A program made the translations under genes and the position numbers. The notes under the pieces were generated by a model, which was given only the letters and a program-made list of their open reading frames with translations, did no database searches and was not told where the DNA came from. Shown here piece by piece: positions 18,762 through 20,841 of a DNA stretch of 20,841 nt. Source of the stretch: Chara braunii (lineage: Eukaryota > Streptophyta > Charophyceae > Charales > Characeae); NCBI GenBank assembly GCA_003427395.1, contig BFEA01000407.1, positions 1,275,721-1,296,561 of the forward strand. The letters run 5' to 3'. Numbering within the stretch: the first letter of the stretch is position 1; each line of letters starts with the position of its first letter.

Positions 18762-19640
18762 AAAGGAGGGTGCCTAGCAAGGGTGAATAGGAAACGAGCA
18801 GGATGGGAGAGGAGCAGATGAGCAGAGAACAGGGGAACTCGGCTGGTTGCCTCATGGACTCTTGCACAAGGTTCAGATTGGGTCTTTCCACGAATTAGTA
18901 GAAGATTCATTCTCATTTTGTACGCTTGGGGCCTCCGTTGCTGCAGTTGCGATCGTCGTTCCACCAAGTACATCCTGCCAAGTGAAAAGTAAAAAAAGGG
19001 GAGGGGTCGAACTTTATAAAAAGGGGTTACCATCGCGATCTGGAGGATCGTCAGAGGATCGTATCTCTGCGCTCGACTGCAGTTTGATTTTGAGTTCGAC
19101 CATTTTGTTGCGCTTTGGTCATCATTGCGGGACCCTCATGCGCATGAAGATCGCAAGGCCCTCTCTTGGGAGTTGAGTTTGTCCCCTTCTTGTATCTCGA
19201 GAGTCTCAAACCCCTCCTTCTATCCTTCTTCCTCTCAGTCTAGTCTGGTTCTGAGAGGAAGGCGGCAGGCGGGATTGCGACTTGTAGGACCGCAGTAAGA
19301 CTCTGTGGGGAGTCAGCCTACCGATTGAGCGAGCTCTACCGGAACTTAGGAGGAGTTCTGGAGGCAGGGAATTGAAAGGCAAGCATTGCTTCCCCTCTAT
19401 AAACCCAGTTATAACCCTTAACTGCACCCCTTGCTATGTTTTGACTAAGTATATTGTGTGCATCCATACTTTGACTTTTCAGTTTGACCTTCAGGACAAA
19501 ACCAGACTAAGTAAAGGAATGTCTGTGCAATGTCAGTTTCAGTTTTATTGTTTGACTGAAAGCGGATTGTGGGATTGCATCTGGGGGAAGGATGGGAAGA
19601 AGGGTTTATTGCTTGTGTCTGACTTGGTCAACCAAAGGTT
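18762..19640. other. No supported gene; possible - strand promoter, otherwise unclassified
   Basis: TTTATAAA near 19013-19020 is nearly symmetric and could serve either strand. C/T-rich leader-like DNA lies between it and the - strand ATG at 18761. From 19180 to 19640 I see mixed DNA with short frames on both strands and no recognised protein. The 109-codon + frame at 18847 lacks an ATG start and overlaps the - strand candidate. Confidence 0.35.
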
Positions 19641-19644
19641 GGGC

Positions 19645-20340
19645 AAGTCTTCATAAGTTTGGGGTGCTATGATTTTCGGTGTTGGACATGTTTTCATAAG
19701 TTTCGGTGGTCTGGTTGCTCTCACTTGTGAGGGTTGACTGTGAATGGCTTTCAGGGACCCAGCATGTTCCATAAGTTTCGGTGGTTTGGTCGCCTTGTTT
19801 ACTTTGGGTTTTAATCAGTTTCTGTAGTTCCTGAACGAGGAGGTTTGAGCATGTTCCATAAGTTTGGGTGGCTCGGCCTCTTCCTGCTTTGGTTTTAAGA
19901 AAAATGAATCAGGCTGAGGACCAAGACATGTTCCATAAGTTTGGGTGGCCTTGGTCCAACGCCTCGCACATGCTGGAACAAGAAGGTTATAACTTGGCTA
20001 TACTTTACTACTATTCTATATATGAACAGGTTAGTCAGACAGGATTCCATAAGTTCGGGTGGTCTGACTGTAGCTTATCACCAACTGAAGAGAGTACTAA
20101 TTAAGAATAAATTTGAGGTACGAAGGGGCAGACTGAATCTTGAGCTAAAGATGATCGGTTCGATTATATGCTACCACAAAAGACTAAGTGCAGATAATTA
20201 TATGAAATTGGGATATTTAAATAAGTCAGGGCGACTAGGCATATGCTTAAAAAATAGAAAAGTTGTTGTGCCCTGTGCTTGTGTATACTTCATGGCTAAG
20301 CAAGACATGTTCCATAAGTTTGGGTGGTCTAGCTTTATGT
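19645..20340 (+). repeat. Seven irregularly spaced copies of a CATAAGTTTGGGTGG-type motif
   Basis: CATAAGTTTSGGTGG or a close variant starts at 19652, 19695, 19770, 19857, 19934, 20048 and 20313. The longer form ACATGTTCCATAAGTTTGGG is best seen at 19934 and 20313. Four copies have CATGTTC directly before (19770, 19857, 19934, 20313), and most have a CTCGG, CTGG or CTTGG-like word after. Spacings are 43, 75, 87, 77, 114 and 265, so it is not a simple satellite. DNA between copies is largely different. Reading frame is not kept between copies. All copies point the same way. Confidence 0.85.
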
Positions 20341-20355
20341 CTGTGCTATGAGACA

Positions 20356-20443
20356 CCCGCGGACGCGGCCGCGGGGCCAAACTTGGATGGCGAACGTATT
20401 CACGGCCGCCTCCGCGGCCTACCGGGTCCTCACCGTGGACCCG
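20356..20443. repeat. Three GC-rich perfect stem-loops in a row
   Basis: CCCGCGG..CCGCGGG at 20356-20375, GGCCGC..GCGGCC at 20404-20419 and CGGGTCC..GGACCCG at 20423-20443, with loops of 6, 4 and 7 bases. This 90-base GC-rich, CpG-rich island stands out sharply from the A/T-rich DNA on its right. Confidence 0.85.
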
Positions 20444-20493
20444 CTTTTACCAGATTTTTCCTGAATTAAATAATAGCCCCAAAAAATATATAT

Positions 20494-20534
20494 ATATGGG
20501 GTTGTAGGGAATTTTAAGCCCTATAACCCCATAT
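20494..20534. repeat. 16-bp stem-loop with one G.T pair
   Basis: ATATGGGGTTGTAGGG (20494-20509) pairs with CCCTATAACCCCATAT (20519-20534) around AATTTTAAG. The only departure is a G.T wobble. A- and T-runs outside the arms could extend pairing with slippage. It could be part of a foldback or MITE-like insertion. No target-site duplication was identified. Confidence 0.88.
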
Positions 20535-20726
20535 TTTTGTTTTTGGAATCCGACTTTGTTTAGGATTTTTTAAAAATCAAAAACTAAATTCGATTATATG
20601 GTCCCTGAGTTCACCTGTATTTTCTAGAAATGAAATTCTGTTTTTTGCAAGGGTATGAGGTGTTTTAGAAAAATAGAGATGCAAAATTTAAAAATAAATA
20701 AACAAAAAACTTGAAAAAAAGGGTTT
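20535..20726. other. A/T-rich DNA, no gene seen
   Basis: A/T-rich sequence with many A and T runs between the last stem-loop and the terminal simple repeats. Confidence 0.5.
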
Positions 20727-20746
20727 GATTGATTGATTGATTGGTT

Positions 20747-20750
<4 letters not shown>
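20727..20750. repeat. (GATT)n short tandem repeat
   Basis: Four GATT units, then GGTT and GATT, directly against the (GT)n tract. Confidence 0.92.

Positions 20751-20839
<89 letters not shown>
20751..20839. repeat. (GT)n microsatellite at the window end
   Basis: About 44 uninterrupted GT units, followed only by AG. As at the left end, the contig seems to stop within or at a simple repeat, so the true length is unknown. Confidence 0.97.

Positions 20840-20841
<2 letters not shown>

Noticed and set aside
1-20841. A new multi-gene biological system
   Set aside because: No intact genes, no conserved gene order and no recognisable protein domains are visible. The notable content is repeats, hairpins and retroelement remains.

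Overview
The window reads as nuclear, non-genic DNA of a land plant. The reasons are long repeat arrays, no run of convincing genes on either strand, a plant-type retrotransposon primer-binding site matching the 3' end of tRNA-Asp, and plant-style TATA and splice-donor sequences. I cannot name the species. I recognise no intact protein-coding gene, no complete RNA gene, no CRISPR array and no operon. The window opens in (GA)n and closes in (GT)n and has one N at 1868 flanked by an exact 95-bp duplication, so it is probably a whole draft contig that stops at simple repeats.

Layout. 1-47 is (GA)n. 160-2503 is a purine-rich minisatellite of about 44 units of 53 bp. 2504-3300 is single-copy-looking DNA with three perfect stem-loops and a tRNA-like A-box/B-box pair. 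3310-4200 holds about five units of a 173-bp tandem repeat. These run into an uninterrupted 196-nt homopurine tract (4239-4434) and an A/T-rich tail. 4480-9620 is pyrimidine-rich on the + strand and made largely of diverged tandem repeats: a 160-180-bp family that carries hairpins (about 5.67-7.65 kb), short GC-rich repeats near 7.9 kb, five 48-bp units (8744-8980) and six clear 67-bp units (9186-9605).

9620-18300 looks like decayed LTR-retrotransposon sequence. It has a + strand tRNA-Asp primer-binding site at 11725-11742. It also has two purine-tract sites on the - strand (8447-8475, 9627-9657), a 97-codon open stretch on the - strand (9713-10006) and a broken open stretch on the + strand (13830-14084). 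The two orientations conflict, so more than one old element is probably layered here. 17710-18180 contains three units of a 178-bp repeat, each with a hairpin at the same phase.

18498-19020 has the only gene-start-like arrangement, on the - strand: a TATA-like site, a CT-rich leader, an ATG and a 44-codon exon ending at a good splice donor. No second exon was found. 19640-20340 repeats a short CATAAGTTTGGGTGG-type motif seven times at irregular spacing. 20356-20534 holds four successive stem-loops before (GATT)n and (GT)n.

No genes can be shown to work together. The recurring theme is stem-loop-forming DNA, in several cases kept at a fixed phase in otherwise diverged repeats. I see no strong evidence for a new functional system; the hairpin-bearing repeat families and the CATAAGTTTGGGTGG motif are the best leads.
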